Assembly (NCBI GenBank): GCA_030593425.1
Contig: JAUVHF010000025.1
Coordinates: forward strand, 1 to 14,808
Source: Anaerolineales bacterium
Lineage (GTDB): Bacteria > Chloroflexota > Anaerolineae > UBA7937
Reading direction: 5' to 3'
Length of the DNA stretch: 14,808 nucleotides
The stretch's first letter is position 1. Each line of letters opens with the position of its first letter. Both the position numbers and the translations under genes were made by a program. This document shows, piece after piece, positions 14,558-14,808 of the stretch. The notes under the pieces are model-generated. The model was not told where the DNA came from. It saw nothing but the letters and a program-made list of their open reading frames with translations, and ran no database searches.

Positions 14558-14808
14558 ATGGCTGAAGAAGCGATATTAGAAGAAACCTCTGGAGCCAAAG
14601 TATTTGGGGTTAGGCTAAGCGCCAGGCTTTCTCAACACTGGTTACTCCTAGCCACCCTGTCGGCCGGCTTTTTCGCTGGTCTGCCTTGGGCCGCTCCGGC
14701 CCTGATGGCAAGAGGCTATTCCCATTTGGGGAGGTTGATCTACGCCGCTTACAGCATCTTTTGCCACCAGTTACCACAACGCTCCTATTTTCTCTTCGGG
14801 GAGAAGAT
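14558..14808 (+). CDS. DUF2085 family membrane protein, 5' part only (runs off the window)
   Basis: The ATG at 14558 opens a frame of 83 full codons that is still open at the window end. After a polar N-terminus (about 1-28) comes a hydrophobic segment (about 29-50), and then YSIFCHQLPQRSYFLFGEK (about 65-83). The Y-S-x-x-CHQ-x-P-x-RS motif is the hallmark of DUF2085, a family of small integral membrane proteins of unknown function. The conserved Cys-His pair hints at metal or redox chemistry; that is inference. The ribosome site is weak (AGG eight bases upstream). It lies 134 bases after the thioredoxin-CcdA fusion on the same strand, so the two may be functionally linked. Confidence 0.8.
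   Translation, partial: MAEEAILEETSGAKVFGVRLSARLSQHWLLLATLSAGFFAGLPWAAPALMARGYSHLGRLIYAAYSIFCHQLPQRSYFLFGEK

Overview
The window looks like a piece of a Chloroflexota chromosome, probably Anaerolineae-like. The basis is moderately high GC, extracytoplasmic proteins tethered through Pro/Thr/Ala-rich linkers (TPTPT type), a peptidase-MA-like protein, a DUF2085 membrane protein and dispersed GC-rich palindromes. This placement is inference from gene style; no rRNA, tRNA, CRISPR or transposase was seen.

Region 1 (1-809, minus): a threonine dehydratase-like PLP enzyme whose frame is cut by a TAG. The same frame continues with family-like residues to the window edge, so the gene is probably broken, recoded or mis-sequenced. 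Region 2 (810-5915, plus): a divergent intergenic region with a good promoter, then a four-gene BMP-family nucleoside-type ABC importer: lipoprotein binding protein, duplicated ATPase and two permeases. A strong stem-loop lies between the binding protein and the ATPase, and the last three genes are translationally coupled or overlapping.

Region 3 (6097-12725, minus): five genes in one direction. A membrane-tethered oligopeptide-type binding protein and two Dpp/Opp-type permeases come first, with no ATPase in the window. A predicted extracytoplasmic zinc peptidase (MA-like, HELSH) and an S41 C-terminal processing protease follow. Two copies of a GTAGCGTCGGGG palindrome sit in gaps of this block. 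Together the genes suggest surface proteolysis coupled to peptide uptake, although the peptidases may belong to separate transcripts.

Region 4 (12726-14808, plus): after a gene-poor stretch, a near-consensus promoter with a C-tract/G-tract palindrome at its start site drives a fusion of an exported thioredoxin-like domain (CGEC) to a CcdA-type electron-transfer membrane domain. The 5' part of a DUF2085 membrane protein gene follows and runs off the window.

The most useful observations are the in-frame stop in the dehydratase, the intra-operon stem-loop, the dispersed palindromes, the ATPase-less peptide importer next to two secreted proteases, and the metal- or persulfide-sensor-like palindrome in front of the thioredoxin-CcdA fusion. 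None is proof of an undescribed system.
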